Notes: generated from the letters alone by a model not told the origin. Positions 15,231-23,786 are shown, counted from the stretch's first letter. The stretch: DNA of 64,000 nucleotides from Actinomadura atramentaria DSM 43919 (GCF_000381885.1 NZ_KB907208.1:682001-746000), one strand, 5' to 3'. Made by a program: numbers and translations.

Positions 15231-16045
15231 ATGCCAGGGACATCGGAGTTGATGTCGAAATCGGCATGAGGCGTTCCCCGAACCCACGCCATCTCGAATG
15301 CGCCAGCGATATCGCGCGCGACGCGCGGGTCAGAGCTGAAGGTGTAGAGCCCGGGATTGGAGTTGTCGCCGCGCTGGAAGTTCCAGCGGATCACACGGTT
15401 GTCGAAGACCCAGCAGTCCGCAGCCGGAATCAGCAGGTCGGCCGCAAGATCCCGCCAGAGCCACCGGATCTCCTCACCCAGTTCCACGTTCTTCGCGGTG
15501 ACAGCGTGCTCCCACCTCATGTACTCCGACGCTGGCCGAGAGATGATCCGTACTCGCCGCCAGCTCACCCCGCGGGCGACCGCCTTCCGGACCATATCGG
15601 GGAAATCGGCGGTCCATCTGTGCTCACTGAGATCACCTGTCTGCCGCCACCGTTCATACCCACTGGCTTTGCTGACGTCGTAGGCGTCTCTGGTCTCGAA
15701 CCGGATCACCGAACGCTTGGCCGCGTTGAGGAGCGTCTTGAAGTCGTGTGGACCCTCACCCACCCGATCCGGCTTGTAAGCGTCGTCCACCGCTTCCCTG
15801 ATCGCGGGGAACAACCGGTCGGGGACCCATACGTCGGTCTCGTCGTCGCCCTTGCCAACATCCGTGTTGAACCGGGCCGTGAACTTGGGGTCGGTCACCG
15901 TCTTGCCGCGGATGAAGGCACCCCCGGGCGCTCGCCACACCGCCGGACACTCCACCTCATCTGAGTTGGGATCTCCACCGACAAACTCCACACCATCGAC
16001 CACGGGCCTGCCTCCAGACGAGCTGTGGGTGAGAGCTAGCAACAT
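15227..16045 (-). CDS. DUF6879 family protein with N-terminal extension
   Basis: The C-terminal about 170 residues (from FKTLLNAAKRSVIRFETRDAY) match DUF6879, small proteins often encoded next to XRE-DUF5753/DUF397 loci in actinomycetes. Landmarks include WRRVRIISRP, EEIRWL and a D-x-W-x-F-D segment. The first about 85 residues are an additional region that looks like a fused DUF397-type or similar domain (ECPAVWRAPGGAFIRGKTV). It converges on the XRE gene with a 4-base overlap. Function unknown; probably part of the regulatory set. Confidence 0.75.
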   Translation of the reverse strand: MLLALTHSSSGGRPVVDGVEFVGGDPNSDEVECPAVWRAPGGAFIRGKTVTDPKFTARFNTDVGKGDDETDVWVPDRLFPAIREAVDDAYKPDRVGEGPHDFKTLLNAAKRSVIRFETRDAYDVSKASGYERWRQTGDLSEHRWTADFPDMVRKAVARGVSWRRVRIISRPASEYMRWEHAVTAKNVELGEEIRWLWRDLAADLLIPAADCWVFDNRVIRWNFQRGDNSNPGLYTFSSDPRVARDIAGAFEMAWVRGTPHADFDINSDVPGI

Positions 16046-16121
16046 CGACTCTCACGCCAGGAGAGTGCCACGGTCAAGTGCGTAGGCTAAATGATCTGGT
16101 TCACCTGCGTTAGGTACAGAA

Positions 16122-16149
16122 GAGGCCCGGACCGGACGGTCCGGGCCTC
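16122..16149 (-). terminator. Strong terminator after DUF397 gene
   Basis: GAGGCCCGGACC-GGAC-GGTCCGGGCCTC forms a perfect 12-base stem with a tetraloop, 13 bases beyond the DUF397 stop. It ends the leftward XRE-DUF397 operon and separates it from the DUF6879 gene. Confidence 0.8.
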
Positions 16150-16162
16150 GCGTCACACACGG

Positions 16163-16363
16163 CTAACCGTTCAGCTCGCCCTTGCGAACGCGATCAGCGA
16201 AGCTAGCCCATGCCGATGGGTCGAACGCCAGCTTTGGCCCGCCGGGGTCGTAGCTGTCGCGAACGGCGATCACCTCGTGGCTGTGGACCGGCGCCACCTC
16301 CACACAGCCGCCTGTTTCGTTACTGCGTCGGCTCTTGCGCCAGGCGACATTGTCCAAATCCAT
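16163..16363 (-). CDS. DUF397 domain protein
   Basis: The 66-residue protein has the standard DUF397 pattern: WRKSRRSNETGGCVEVA, then VAVRDS-like (IAVRDSYDPGGPKLAF) and SAWASFADRVRKGE at the end. DUF397 proteins are small partners of whiJ-type XRE regulators and modulate their DNA binding. It lies 11 bases downstream of the XRE gene at 16375, in the same operon. Confidence 0.9.
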   Translation of the reverse strand: MDLDNVAWRKSRRSNETGGCVEVAPVHSHEVIAVRDSYDPGGPKLAFDPSAWASFADRVRKGELNG

Positions 16364-16374
16364 GTACTACCTCA

Positions 16375-17235
16375 TTAGAGTTCCGCGAGCAGGCGGGTCA
16401 CCAGCTCCCTGCTCTCATCGGGGCCGAGAGCCTGCGCCTTCAATCGGTCGAACAGTCTCCCGTGCCCCTTGACCTCTGCTGCGTCTTCGATGAAGAGGCC
16501 CGTTATGAGTTCACGGTAGACCACCTGCGGGTCTTGTTGGTCCGGGAACCCCAAGATCGTGAACGACCCCGTGGCGATGGCGGGATGGGCGCCCTTGTCG
16601 AAGGAGAGCACCTGTAGCTCCACATTGTCGTTGTGGGACAACGCAAGCAGGCGTTCGAGCTGTTCACGCATCACCTTCTCGCCACCGACGCGGCAGCGCA
16701 GAGCGGCTTCGCCGATGATGAACCACCCGGTGAGGGCGTCATCGCCTTCCAAACGCTTCTGTCGCACCTGGCGTGCTACCACCAGCTCCTCAACCTGTTC
16801 TTCAGGCGACGACTTCATGTCCGCGGCGATGAGGGCCCGCTGATAGTCGGAGGTCTGAAGCAACCCTGGGACAGCGGAGATGCTGAACTGCTGGACCGTG
16901 TCGGCCTCTTCCTCCATGCCGATGAAGGTGAGGTAGGCGTTGTCGAAGGCTCCGCCGAGCTGTTGCCACCAGCCCTTGGTCCGGCAGTCGCGGGCGAGCT
17001 GGACGAGTTCGGCCACCTGGGCGTCGTTGAACTCCAGATACCGGGCGTAGCGCTCAACGTCGGCGAGCTTGGGCTTGCCGGCGGTCGGGGACTCCATGCG
17101 CGTGATCGTCACGGCCCCGACGCCGACGTACTCGGCGGCATCGTTGCGTGCCTTCCCAAGCTCCGCCCTCCGGTCGCCCAGGATCTTGGCCAGCCTTCGC
17201 CGACGGACGGTTGGACTGATCCGTCTTGTGGCCAT
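16375..17235 (-). CDS. XRE-family regulator with DUF5753 domain (second copy)
   Basis: The 286-residue product has an N-terminal HTH (LAKILGDRRAELGKARNDAAEYVGVGAVTITRMES) and then DUF5753 (AVPGLLQTSDYQRALIAAD, FIIGEAALRC, VELQVLSFDKGAH). The start is ATG 17235 with GGAGGAAG upstream. It is paired with the DUF397 gene downstream, the classical actinomycete regulator pair. A palindrome about 80 bases upstream is the likely operator. Its difference from the 14358 regulator suggests two separate regulatory sets on the element. Confidence 0.9.
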   Translation of the reverse strand: MATRRISPTVRRRRLAKILGDRRAELGKARNDAAEYVGVGAVTITRMESPTAGKPKLADVERYARYLEFNDAQVAELVQLARDCRTKGWWQQLGGAFDNAYLTFIGMEEEADTVQQFSISAVPGLLQTSDYQRALIAADMKSSPEEQVEELVVARQVRQKRLEGDDALTGWFIIGEAALRCRVGGEKVMREQLERLLALSHNDNVELQVLSFDKGAHPAIATGSFTILGFPDQQDPQVVYRELITGLFIEDAAEVKGHGRLFDRLKAQALGPDESRELVTRLLAEL

Positions 17236-17312
17236 CACTTCCTCCATGGGTGGTTTGTACCAGATGAGGTCAAGAAAAATCTGACCCGGTTCACTTAGAA
17301 GGGTTGTCTTTA

Positions 17313-17332
17313 AGTGTGTCGCCAGACACACT
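17313..17332. promoter_or_regulatory. Palindromic operator candidate
   Basis: AGTGTGTC-GCCA-GACACACT is a perfect 8+8 inverted repeat in the 195-base divergent region between the XRE gene (17235) and the rightward small genes (17431). It is flanked by TAAG/CTTA-like bases that extend the symmetry. The position suits autoregulation by the XRE-DUF5753 protein. Confidence 0.6.
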
Positions 17333-17430
17333 CTTAGCTTAACGACGCCTGACGCGACGTGTTCGGAGGTTTGGGGGGATCTTCGGGTGCGCGTGCACTT
17401 CCAGGAAGCGACCTGTCATGGGATTCGGCG

Positions 17431-17703
17431 ATGGTTTCGCAGCACGACGGCCCGACCTCCTCTCGACACTCTTCGACGCTGGTAGCCCGGCTGACACGCC
17501 AAGGTTTGCTCGTCGAGACCGTCGATGGCGGCGCCCGGTGGAGGGTCCAGTGCCCCCAGACTCAACGGCGAGTGACGGTCGGGGCTCTGGACGTCGGCGG
17601 TGGCGCGGCGATCTTTCTCTGGGGCGGGAACTGGCAGGTGCCTTCCTGGGAGATGGACCGGGTCGAGACATCGATCGTGAGCTTCCTGCGCCCGCCCTCC
17701 TGA
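17431..17703 (+). CDS. Hypothetical protein, 90 aa
   Basis: ATG 17431 gives a plausible compact product (TLVARLTRQGLLVETVDGGARW, then VGALDVGGGAAIFLWGGNW) with normal high-GC third positions. It is the first gene of a three-gene rightward unit with an ATPase and a Gln/Pro-rich membrane protein. Small proteins of this type often precede the regulatory ATPase in such loci. Family not recognised. Confidence 0.6.
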   Translation: MVSQHDGPTSSRHSSTLVARLTRQGLLVETVDGGARWRVQCPQTQRRVTVGALDVGGGAAIFLWGGNWQVPSWEMDRVETSIVSFLRPPS

Positions 17704-18179
17704 CTCAGACCTGTGGATCGAACCACGGACGCAAATACCCGGCCCCGAAGCACACCGTCAGGTTCTCCAGCTCGCCCGAGTGCGTGCGCTACGGCAGGAA
17801 GTGGCTGGTCGAGAAGCTGGACCCCGCCTCCGATGGACCGGTCCTTGATGATCCGGACACCATCGACGTCCTGGTGCTCTTGCTGTCGGAGACACTGACC
17901 AACGGCATCGTCCACGGGCGGGGCGGGCACGTCTGCGTCGATCTCACCTTCGCCGACTCCTTCATCGAGATCGGCGTTGTCAGCGAGGTGGAAGAGAACA
18001 GCTCCAGGCCGCGGATGCGCTCCGCCGGGAACGACCAGAACGAGGGGGCGGCAGAGAACGGCCGCGGCCTGGGCCAGATCGTCCGAGAGTTGGCCGACGA
18101 GTGGGACTACGACGAGGCGCTTTATCACGATCGTCCGGGCGTCAGGGTCTGGTTCCGGAAACGGGTGACGAGAACATGA
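17700..18179 (+). CDS. RsbW-like HATPase regulator, start uncertain
   Basis: The domain starts near 17760 (VRFSSSPECVRYGRKWLVEKL). It has a SETLTNGIVHG N-box and a GRGLGQIVRELADEW segment, which place it with GHKL ATPases of the anti-sigma type. No ATG, GTG or TTG lies in frame near the end of the upstream gene. The nearest in-frame ATG (17418) would overlap that gene by nearly its whole length. A CTG at 17700 overlapping the upstream TGA is my tentative start. It ends in an ATGA overlap with the next gene. Confidence 0.7.
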   Translation: MTQTCGSNHGRKYPAPKHTVRFSSSPECVRYGRKWLVEKLDPASDGPVLDDPDTIDVLVLLLSETLTNGIVHGRGGHVCVDLTFADSFIEIGVVSEVEENSSRPRMRSAGNDQNEGAAENGRGLGQIVRELADEWDYDEALYHDRPGVRVWFRKRVTRT

Positions 18180-18526
18180 ACCCCCACTACCACGAGCCCT
18201 ATCAGCAGCCCTACCCCGTCAACCAAGGGCGCCAGAGCGCCGGACACATGGGGACGGCCCTTCGGCAGCAACAGCCCGCAGCCCCGCGGCAGCTCTCACA
18301 CAATCAGCCGGACCCCCGCCGACAGAGCAGCGCAGGAGGGCCCAGACCAAGACAACCTCAGGCGAGCCAGCCGCAGCAGACTCTTCAGCAACAGGCGAAC
18401 CGTACCTCGCACCGGGGCGCAAGTACCTCCGAGGTCGGCGACTACTTCTTCGCCGTGTCACTGCTCTTGTTCGGGATGCTCATCGGCGGCACGATCGTCG
18501 CCATCTTCTGGAGCGTCACCGGCTAG
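18176..18526 (+). CDS. Gln/Pro-rich protein with C-terminal membrane anchor
   Basis: The 116-residue protein has about 80 residues of Gln-, Pro- and Arg-rich, probably disordered sequence, followed by a C-terminal hydrophobic helix (YFFAVSLLLFGMLIGGTIVAIFW). It is tail-anchored with the disordered region most likely in the cytoplasm. The ATG overlaps the ATPase stop. It may tether the ATPase module to the membrane, but that is inference from gene order only. Confidence 0.65.
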   Translation: MNPHYHEPYQQPYPVNQGRQSAGHMGTALRQQQPAAPRQLSHNQPDPRRQSSAGGPRPRQPQASQPQQTLQQQANRTSHRGASTSEVGDYFFAVSLLLFGMLIGGTIVAIFWSVTG

Positions 18527-18530
18527 AGAC

Positions 18531-18588
18531 GCGCCCCGGACCTTCTCGGTGGAAGCCTGCGACCCCCGCAGGAGAAGGTCCGGGGCGC
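18531..18588 (+). terminator. Very strong terminator hairpin
   Basis: A perfect 17-base inverted repeat (18531-18547 starting GCGCCCCGGACC, and 18572-18588) encloses a 24-base loop, directly after the membrane-protein stop. It closes the 17431-18526 transcription unit. Confidence 0.8.
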
Positions 18589-18626
18589 TCGCACACCCTG
18601 TCGTTTGAAACGGAAAGCACAAGACG

Positions 18627-18932
18627 ATGTTGGAACTGGTCCACACCTCGCCGGTCGCAGAAGACCCGCCCTCCGGATGGCTCTCCCCGGATCTACAGGT
18701 GGTCGACCCCGAGCAGGGAGACCTTCGAGCCCTGGCTGCCGACCTGTCAGACGACATCCACATATGCGCAGAGCGACTGCTTGTGGCCTACAACGTAGAC
18801 GAGGACGGCATGTCGGCCGTGTTCGAGGTGTTGGGCCAACACCTGCCCGATGCCCGGACCCTATTCAAAGCGCTGAAGACCGCGCACCGCGTCGACGCCG
18901 AAACGTTCGGCGTCGCGCCTCGCAGTCGGTGA
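18627..18932 (+). CDS. Hypothetical acidic protein, 101 aa
   Basis: ATG 18627 follows a GAAACGGAAAGCAC stretch. The product is acidic and helical (LRALAADLSDDIHICAERLLVAYNVDEDGMSAVFEVLGQHLPDA is its core, positions about 33-75). It has no recognised domain. It stands alone after the terminator. Confidence 0.55.
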   Translation: MLELVHTSPVAEDPPSGWLSPDLQVVDPEQGDLRALAADLSDDIHICAERLLVAYNVDEDGMSAVFEVLGQHLPDARTLFKALKTAHRVDAETFGVAPRSR

Positions 18933-19057
18933 TCCCGCTTCCATGAAGAACGATCTACCAAACCTGCTGGACGTCAAAGATCATCGGCGGTCGCTTGGGT
19001 GAATACTTTCACCTTCCGGGGGATGATCTTCCAGTAGTGGCACTACTCTGCGTGATC

Positions 19058-19423
19058 ATGAGCGCTTCTAAAGAGGTCATTGCATGGGTTGAGGCTCTCC
19101 CCGCCGAGTGGATCAAGTGCCGCGACGACGGCCACGACTGGAAAGATCACTCGTGCCACCTATACGACGGTGCCTACGACGTGATCCGAAAGTGCCAGCG
19201 GTGCACCACCGAGCGCATCAAGGTCGTGCACGCCCGCACCGGGGAACGGTTGGCCACCTATTACGCCTACCCCGAGGGCTACACCGCTTCGGGAACGGGA
19301 GGGCTGACCGAGGCCGACCGTAACCTGTTGCGCCTGACCAACGTCAGGCAGACCAGTGCCACGTTGGCGTCGGTGAAGGACGCCTCGCACCGCCGACGTC
19401 CCGGCTCCCAGCTAGCCGCTTAG
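19058..19423 (+). CDS. Hypothetical zinc-binding protein, 121 aa
   Basis: ATG 19058 gives a product with CRDDGHDW...SCH and VIRKCQRCTTERI, a pattern of Cys/His pairs typical of small phage zinc-finger proteins that precede DNA-modification genes. Residues YYAYPEGYTASGTGGLTEADR follow in the second half (about 70-92). It ends at a TAG directly followed by the TAACTC element described in the findings. Function unknown. Confidence 0.6.
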   Translation: MSASKEVIAWVEALPAEWIKCRDDGHDWKDHSCHLYDGAYDVIRKCQRCTTERIKVVHARTGERLATYYAYPEGYTASGTGGLTEADRNLLRLTNVRQTSATLASVKDASHRRRPGSQLAA

Positions 19424-19470
19424 TAACTCGCGTTCCAAGGCCACCGCCGCCGGGCGGCAGGCTCACAGAG

Positions 19471-20475
19471 GTGCTCACCTCTGTGGAGATCTGCGCTGGT
19501 GCCGGTGGCCTTGCGCTGGGGCTGGAACAGGCGGGGTTCGCCCACCAGCTCCTGGTTGATATCGACCCTGACTGCTGCGCGACGCTGCGCGCCAACCGCC
19601 CCCGATGGAACGTGCGCCAAGGCGACGCCCGTGAACTCGACGGCGGAGCCTGGCACGGCGTCGACCTACTGGCCGGGGGCGTGCCCTGCCCGCCGTTCTC
19701 GATCGCCGGACTGCGCAAAGGCAGCGACGACGAACGTGACCTGTTCCCGGCACTGATCGAACTGGCCGCGCAGATCCGTCCCAAAGCCGTCCTAGTAGAG
19801 AACGTTCCCGGACTGGGCGAGGCCCGGTTCTCCGACTACCTGGAAAGTGTGTGCCTCCAGCTGCGGCTGCTGGGCTACGGCGTGCAGTACACAGTGCTAC
19901 GCGCGTTCGAGCACGGTGTACCGCAGCTGAGGCCGCGGTTCTTCCTGGTGGGAATGCACGCCCGCTACGCCACCCACTTCCGCTGGCCCATCCGCGCGCC
20001 CTACCCCTACAGCGTCGGCGAGGTGTGCGCCGAAGAGATGGGGTCGCTGGGCTGGGAAGGTGTCGAGCAGTGGCTGTCGCTGGCCGGCGCCCACCGCGCC
20101 TACGCCCCCACGATCGTGGCCGGTTCCCGTATCCACGGAGGGCCCGACATGGGCCCGTCGCGTTCGCGCGAGCGCTGGCGAAACCTGGGCTTCTCCTCCA
20201 AGAGCGTCGCTGACGCCCCGCCGCGGCCCGGCGACCCACAGCCGCCGCGGATCACGATGAACATGCTCGCCCGCATCCAAGCCTTCCCACCCGCCTGGCA
20301 GTTCATCGGAACCAAGACCTCGCGGTGGAAGCAGATCGGCAACGCCGTCCCCCTGCCGCTGGCAGCAGCCGTAGGAAAGCGGATCGCGCTGGCGCTTCGC
20401 GCCCCCGACATCGACTACCGAGGGCTGGCCGACTTCGAGCGCGGCTTCTACGACATCCGCCAACTGGCGGCCTGA
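19471..20475 (+). CDS. C5 cytosine-specific DNA methyltransferase
   Basis: The 334-residue enzyme contains the ordered motifs of m5C methyltransferases: motif I EICAGAGGLALGLEQAGF, motif IV GGVPCPPFS with catalytic Cys73, motif VI VENVPGL, motif VIII PQLRPRFFLVG, and motif X KQIGNAVPLPLAAAVG near the C-terminus. It transfers a methyl group from SAM to cytosine in DNA. There is no restriction endonuclease next to it, so it is an orphan, probably protecting the element from host restriction or marking its DNA. GTG and TTG alternatives upstream are weaker. Confidence 0.93.
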   Translation: MLTSVEICAGAGGLALGLEQAGFAHQLLVDIDPDCCATLRANRPRWNVRQGDARELDGGAWHGVDLLAGGVPCPPFSIAGLRKGSDDERDLFPALIELAAQIRPKAVLVENVPGLGEARFSDYLESVCLQLRLLGYGVQYTVLRAFEHGVPQLRPRFFLVGMHARYATHFRWPIRAPYPYSVGEVCAEEMGSLGWEGVEQWLSLAGAHRAYAPTIVAGSRIHGGPDMGPSRSRERWRNLGFSSKSVADAPPRPGDPQPPRITMNMLARIQAFPPAWQFIGTKTSRWKQIGNAVPLPLAAAVGKRIALALRAPDIDYRGLADFERGFYDIRQLAA

Positions 20476-20494
20476 GAAAAGAGGAGGGACGACC

Positions 20495-20749
20495 GTGGGT
20501 TGCTGGTACGACATCGAGCTGCGTTTCGCCGGGCCGCCGGTGGAGGACATGCACGCGTTCGAGAAGAAGATCACCCGGTCGGGGATCTGGATCAACGCCC
20601 GGCAGGAAGGCGACGGCGTGATGGTGCTGCACGGGTCGGTTCCGGCCAGGGACCTGGAGCAGGTGCTGGCCGAGCACCTGCCGCCGCCGGTCGTGGCGAT
20701 GACGGACCTGGGCTACACCCCGATCGAGGAGAAAATCTCCCCGGTTTAA
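20495..20749 (+). CDS. Hypothetical protein, 84 aa
   Basis: GTG 20495 has GAGGAGG ideally placed upstream. The product is soluble, with alternating strands and helices (CWYDIELRFAGPPVEDMHAF...SGIWINARQEGDGVMVLHGSV), suggesting a small alpha/beta fold. It lies 19 bases after the DNA methyltransferase gene, so it is probably cotranscribed. Family not recognised. Confidence 0.6.
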   Translation: MGCWYDIELRFAGPPVEDMHAFEKKITRSGIWINARQEGDGVMVLHGSVPARDLEQVLAEHLPPPVVAMTDLGYTPIEEKISPV

Positions 20750-20808
20750 CACATAAATACAGCCCGAAACGGACGAAGCATGCCAGGGGTGAACATAGTC
20801 TCTGAGGC

Positions 20809-21723
20809 ATGCAAGTCAGGGCAGCATTCGGACCAGATGAGATGAGATACCGCCGCTACCTGGAAGCGGTACGCGGATTGGCCGACAACACGGTGAACGC
20901 CTACATCAGCGACCTGTGGGCGTTCTCGGCCGACACCGGAATCAACAAGGTCGGCGACATCACCCGCCAAGCCGTCACCGACTGGATGGCCGACAACGAC
21001 CACGAGCTGTCCGACCGCACCCAAAGCCGCCGCCTGACCTCGCTGAAGACGTTCGTGGCCTGGGCGGTTGACGAGCAGATCATCGACTACAGCCCGATCG
21101 CCACGATGAAACGCAAGGTCACCTCCCGCAAGATCCCCAAGTACTGGACCAAGAGCCAGATGCGGCGGCTGCTGGACCACGGCGCGGTCGGCTCCGACCC
21201 CATCACCCTGCGCGACCGCGCCGTCCTGGAACTGCTGTACTCCTTTGGGCCCCGCGTGTCGGAGCTGTGCGCCCTGGACTTGGACACCATCGACCCCGAG
21301 GACCAGGTCGCGGTGCTGGAAGGCAAGGGCGACCGCGAACGCACCGTCCCGGTCGGCGTGCCCGCCCTGCACGCGGTCCAGGCGTACCTGGAGCACGGTC
21401 GCCCGCATCTGGACCGCACCGCCGACCTGCCGCCCGAACGCAGGCAGTGGGCGCTGCTGCTGACCGGCACCGGGCGGCGCATGTACCGCCAGGAGGTCGC
21501 GCGCATCGTGTCCTACTGCACCGGCCGCGTGGGCGTTCCCGACCTGGGGCCGCACGGGTTCCGCGACACCGCCGCCACCCACCTGCTCAAGAGCGGCGCC
21601 GACATCCGCTATATCCAGGAACTACTGGGGCACGCCTCGGTGCGGACCACGCAGATCTACACCCACGTCGCCCCCGAAGACCTGATCGCCGAGTACCGGC
21701 GGACCCACCCCCGCGCGTCCTGA
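20809..21723 (+). CDS. XerC-like tyrosine recombinase
   Basis: The 304-residue protein has an N-terminal SAM-like core-binding domain (about residues 8-90) and a catalytic domain with the full set Arg149 (GPRVSEL), Lys173 ([11 protein letters not shown]), His249 and Arg252 ([13 protein letters not shown]), His275 (LLGHASV) and nucleophile Tyr284 (QIYTHV). XerC/D-size enzymes resolve dimers or move cassettes. It is separate from the integrase at 30158. It may act on circular forms of the element, or it may be cargo. A terminator follows. Confidence 0.92.
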   Translation: MQVRAAFGPDEMRYRRYLEAVRGLADNTVNAYISDLWAFSADTGINKVGDITRQAVTDWMADNDHELSDRTQSRRLTSLKTFVAWAVDEQIIDYSPIATMKRKVTSRKIPKYWTKSQMRRLLDHGAVGSDPITLRDRAVLELLYSFGPRVSELCALDLDTIDPEDQVAVLEGKGDRERTVPVGVPALHAVQAYLEHGRPHLDRTADLPPERRQWALLLTGTGRRMYRQEVARIVSYCTGRVGVPDLGPHGFRDTAATHLLKSGADIRYIQELLGHASVRTTQIYTHVAPEDLIAEYRRTHPRAS

Positions 21724-21741
21724 ACGCGACGGAAATTGAGG

Positions 21742-21773
21742 GGCCCCGGAGGTGTGCGCACAGCTCCGGGGCC
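21742..21773 (+). terminator. Terminator after the recombinase
   Basis: GGCCCCGGAG (21742-21751) and CTCCGGGGCC (21764-21773) form a perfect 10-base stem with a 12-base loop, 18 bases past the recombinase stop. There is no T run, as is common in actinomycetes. Confidence 0.7.
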
Positions 21774-21891
21774 AGGGCAGGGCGTTCGCCGGTCACGCCG
21801 GGTCGAGACGTGCCTATCGCGATCATGCGCTGCATCAACGCATCCAGAGTGTCCCCCCGCACTCACCGCCACTAACTAGGAGTTACTGAAC

Positions 21892-22374
21892 GTGCACTAC
21901 CACGGGGACCGTGATCGGCTTGAAGGAGAGAACGACTTCGACTGGGGTTACCGCCTGGGCGTCGAGGACACCGACAGCAAGCACCGCGAGCGCGAATGGA
22001 GACGCCGCCGCGAAGCCGAGCGCAACGCCCCCAAAGCCCAGCCGTGGACCTACTCGACCGCCGAGCACCGCCGCGGCGACAAGGTGAAGGCCACCCTGCC
22101 GTGCGCCTGCCACAGCGAGATCTGGCTGACCGCCCCCATGCCCGACCCCGAGCACGCCGACGACCAGCAGGTCACCGAGCTGGAGGGCATGGCCATGTGT
22201 CGCACATGCCACGCCCTGTTCAACACCCGCGTGCACATCGAGCCCGACGAAGAAGGCGAAGGTCAGCTGTACCACGGCGCGCACTTCCAGCTGGTCGGCG
22301 ACCTTGCGCTGTCGGCGGTCAAGCAGGGCTTCAAGCCCAAGTCGATGCTGGAGATCCTAAAGGAGACCGCGTGA
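21892..22374 (+). CDS. Hypothetical zinc-binding protein, 160 aa
   Basis: GTG 21892 starts a very basic, charged N-terminus (KHREREWRRRREAERN), followed by LPCACHSEIW and MCRTCHALF. This Cys/His set could form one zinc site. The C-terminus is helical and basic. It overlaps the next gene by GTGA. Family not recognised; DNA or RNA binding is plausible from charge alone. Confidence 0.6.
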   Translation: MHYHGDRDRLEGENDFDWGYRLGVEDTDSKHREREWRRRREAERNAPKAQPWTYSTAEHRRGDKVKATLPCACHSEIWLTAPMPDPEHADDQQVTELEGMAMCRTCHALFNTRVHIEPDEEGEGQLYHGAHFQLVGDLALSAVKQGFKPKSMLEILKETA

Positions 22375-22787
22375 ACGTCGTCATCGTGTCCTGTGGCAAG
22401 AACAAGCGCAACGCCCCGGCGTCCCCTGCGGGCCAGATGTACACCGGCACCCTGCACGCCCAGATGCGCCGCGCCGCCGCCGCCCTGAACCCCGACCGCG
22501 TCCTGATCATCTCCGCGCGGTACGGCCTGGTCCCGCTAGAGACCCTTATAAAGCCCTACGAGCTGCACGCCACCGACCCCGGCGCGGTCACCGCCGACGT
22601 CATCGCCGACCAAGCCCGCCTGCTCGGCGTAGAAGACGAGCCGGTCACCGTCCTGGCGCCCGCGCCCTACCTGATGCTGGTACGCCGCACCTGGCGCGGT
22701 CCGGTCACCGCCCCCCTGGAAGGACTCGGCCGTGGCATCGGGCCCATCAAGCGCAAGCTCGCCGACATGTACGCGACGGCGGCCTGA
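22371..22787 (+). CDS. DUF6884 (YaaA-like fold) family protein
   Basis: The GTG start overlaps the previous stop. The product begins VNVVIVSCGKNKRNAPASPAGQMY and has RVLIISARYGLVPLETLI at about residues 42-60. This SCGKxK...S.RYGLV pattern defines DUF6884, common on phages and mobile elements. A YaaA-like fold with a nucleotide- or DNA-related role has been suggested for such proteins; the activity here is unknown. It is cotranscribed with the upstream zinc-binding gene. Confidence 0.75.
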   Translation: MNVVIVSCGKNKRNAPASPAGQMYTGTLHAQMRRAAAALNPDRVLIISARYGLVPLETLIKPYELHATDPGAVTADVIADQARLLGVEDEPVTVLAPAPYLMLVRRTWRGPVTAPLEGLGRGIGPIKRKLADMYATAA

Positions 22788-22835
22788 GCAACACCCCTTT
22801 CCATCTCGGTCGCCCGGCGACCTACCGTGATGATC

Positions 22836-23123
22836 ATGCACACCGAATGCTGTCAGCACATCGCCGGGCGGTCTTTTCACGCCCCCACCTGCCAGTGCGA
22901 GGTCACCCGCGACGAAGCCGGGCCGCGGCCTCCCTCGGACTGGACCGTGCAGTCGGGCTCGCCGCAGCCCCCGCACGACTACGAGTTCCCCGGCCAGCTG
23001 ATCCGCCGCGACCAGCTCCCGCCCCTGGACCACCTCAACGAAGCTCAGCGCAAGCAGTACCTGGCCAGCATTGAGGTGGTCGACGAGCTGCCGGGAGGTG
23101 ACGGCGATGACGGCCGCCCGTAA
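22836..23123 (+). CDS. Small Cys/His-containing protein, about 95 aa
   Basis: ATG 22836 (an ATG at 22827 is an alternative) gives HTECCQHIAGRSFHAPTCQC at the N-terminus, which could bind zinc, then a Pro-rich linker and an acidic helix. It overlaps the next gene at 23107. No family recognised. Confidence 0.55.
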   Translation: MHTECCQHIAGRSFHAPTCQCEVTRDEAGPRPPSDWTVQSGSPQPPHDYEFPGQLIRRDQLPPLDHLNEAQRKQYLASIEVVDELPGGDGDDGRP

Positions 23124-23346
23124 GCCACCCCGCACCGGCGGCCACGCCCGCGCAGCCCGCGGCCCCGCCAGCGACTCACGCAAGGCCGCCAGCGTCGAGC
23201 AGGTCCGCGCCGACTACCAGCGCGCCACCTCCGCCGACGCCACCGAGCAGATCCGCCAGCTGGCCAACCCCAACCGCATCCGGCAGACGCCGCGCCAGGC
23301 CCGACAGGTCGCCTCCGCCCGGCGCAAGCAGACCCGGGGCCTGTAA
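23107..23346 (+). CDS. Small basic protein, 79 aa
   Basis: ATG 23107, overlapping the upstream gene. Very basic and Ala/Arg-rich (ARKPPRTGGHARAARG, QTPRQARQVASARRKQTRGL), so a nucleic-acid-associated protein is plausible. The stop overlaps the ATG of the KTSC gene (TAATG). Confidence 0.5.
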   Translation: MTAARKPPRTGGHARAARGPASDSRKAASVEQVRADYQRATSADATEQIRQLANPNRIRQTPRQARQVASARRKQTRGL

Positions 23347-23786
23347 TGGCCCGGCGGGGTGGCCGCTCGCGCAACCGCCGGCAAGCACGCAACTTCAGCC
23401 CGCGCACCCAGCGCAGCGACTTCCACGACCCCTACGACGTCTACGACGATGTAGGGGAGCGACGTGTCGCCGCACACAAGGTCGCCGACCAGTTGCGCCA
23501 CGACGCCGAGACAGAGCTGGCCTTCACCATGGCCCGGCGCGGCGACGACTCGCTGCTGCTGCCCTACCGGCCGACCCGCTCGATCAACCCGCCACGGCCC
23601 CGCACGGTGGCGGCCGGTTACGACGAGGAAACCGAGACGCTGCGGGTGCGCTTTCGCGACGGGACACCATGGGAGTACTACGGGGTGAGCGAGCAGGTCT
23701 GGAACGAGTTCCGCTCCACCAACAGCCCCGGCCGGTTCATCAACCGCGTGCTGAACAACTACGACTACGGCCGCGGCGACTTCTAG
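23346..23786 (+). CDS. KTSC domain protein
   Basis: The C-terminal half contains the KTSC pattern: VAAGYDEETETLRVRFRDG, then PWEYYGVSEQVWNEF and NSPGRFINRVLNNYDY (about residues 86-142). KTSC domains are small modules found alone or fused to nucleases and tRNA-synthetase-like proteins, with a proposed nucleic-acid role. The N-terminal half is strongly basic (RGGRSRNRRQARNF). It is translationally coupled to the upstream basic protein. Confidence 0.8.
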   Translation: MARRGGRSRNRRQARNFSPRTQRSDFHDPYDVYDDVGERRVAAHKVADQLRHDAETELAFTMARRGDDSLLLPYRPTRSINPPRPRTVAAGYDEETETLRVRFRDGTPWEYYGVSEQVWNEFRSTNSPGRFINRVLNNYDYGRGDF

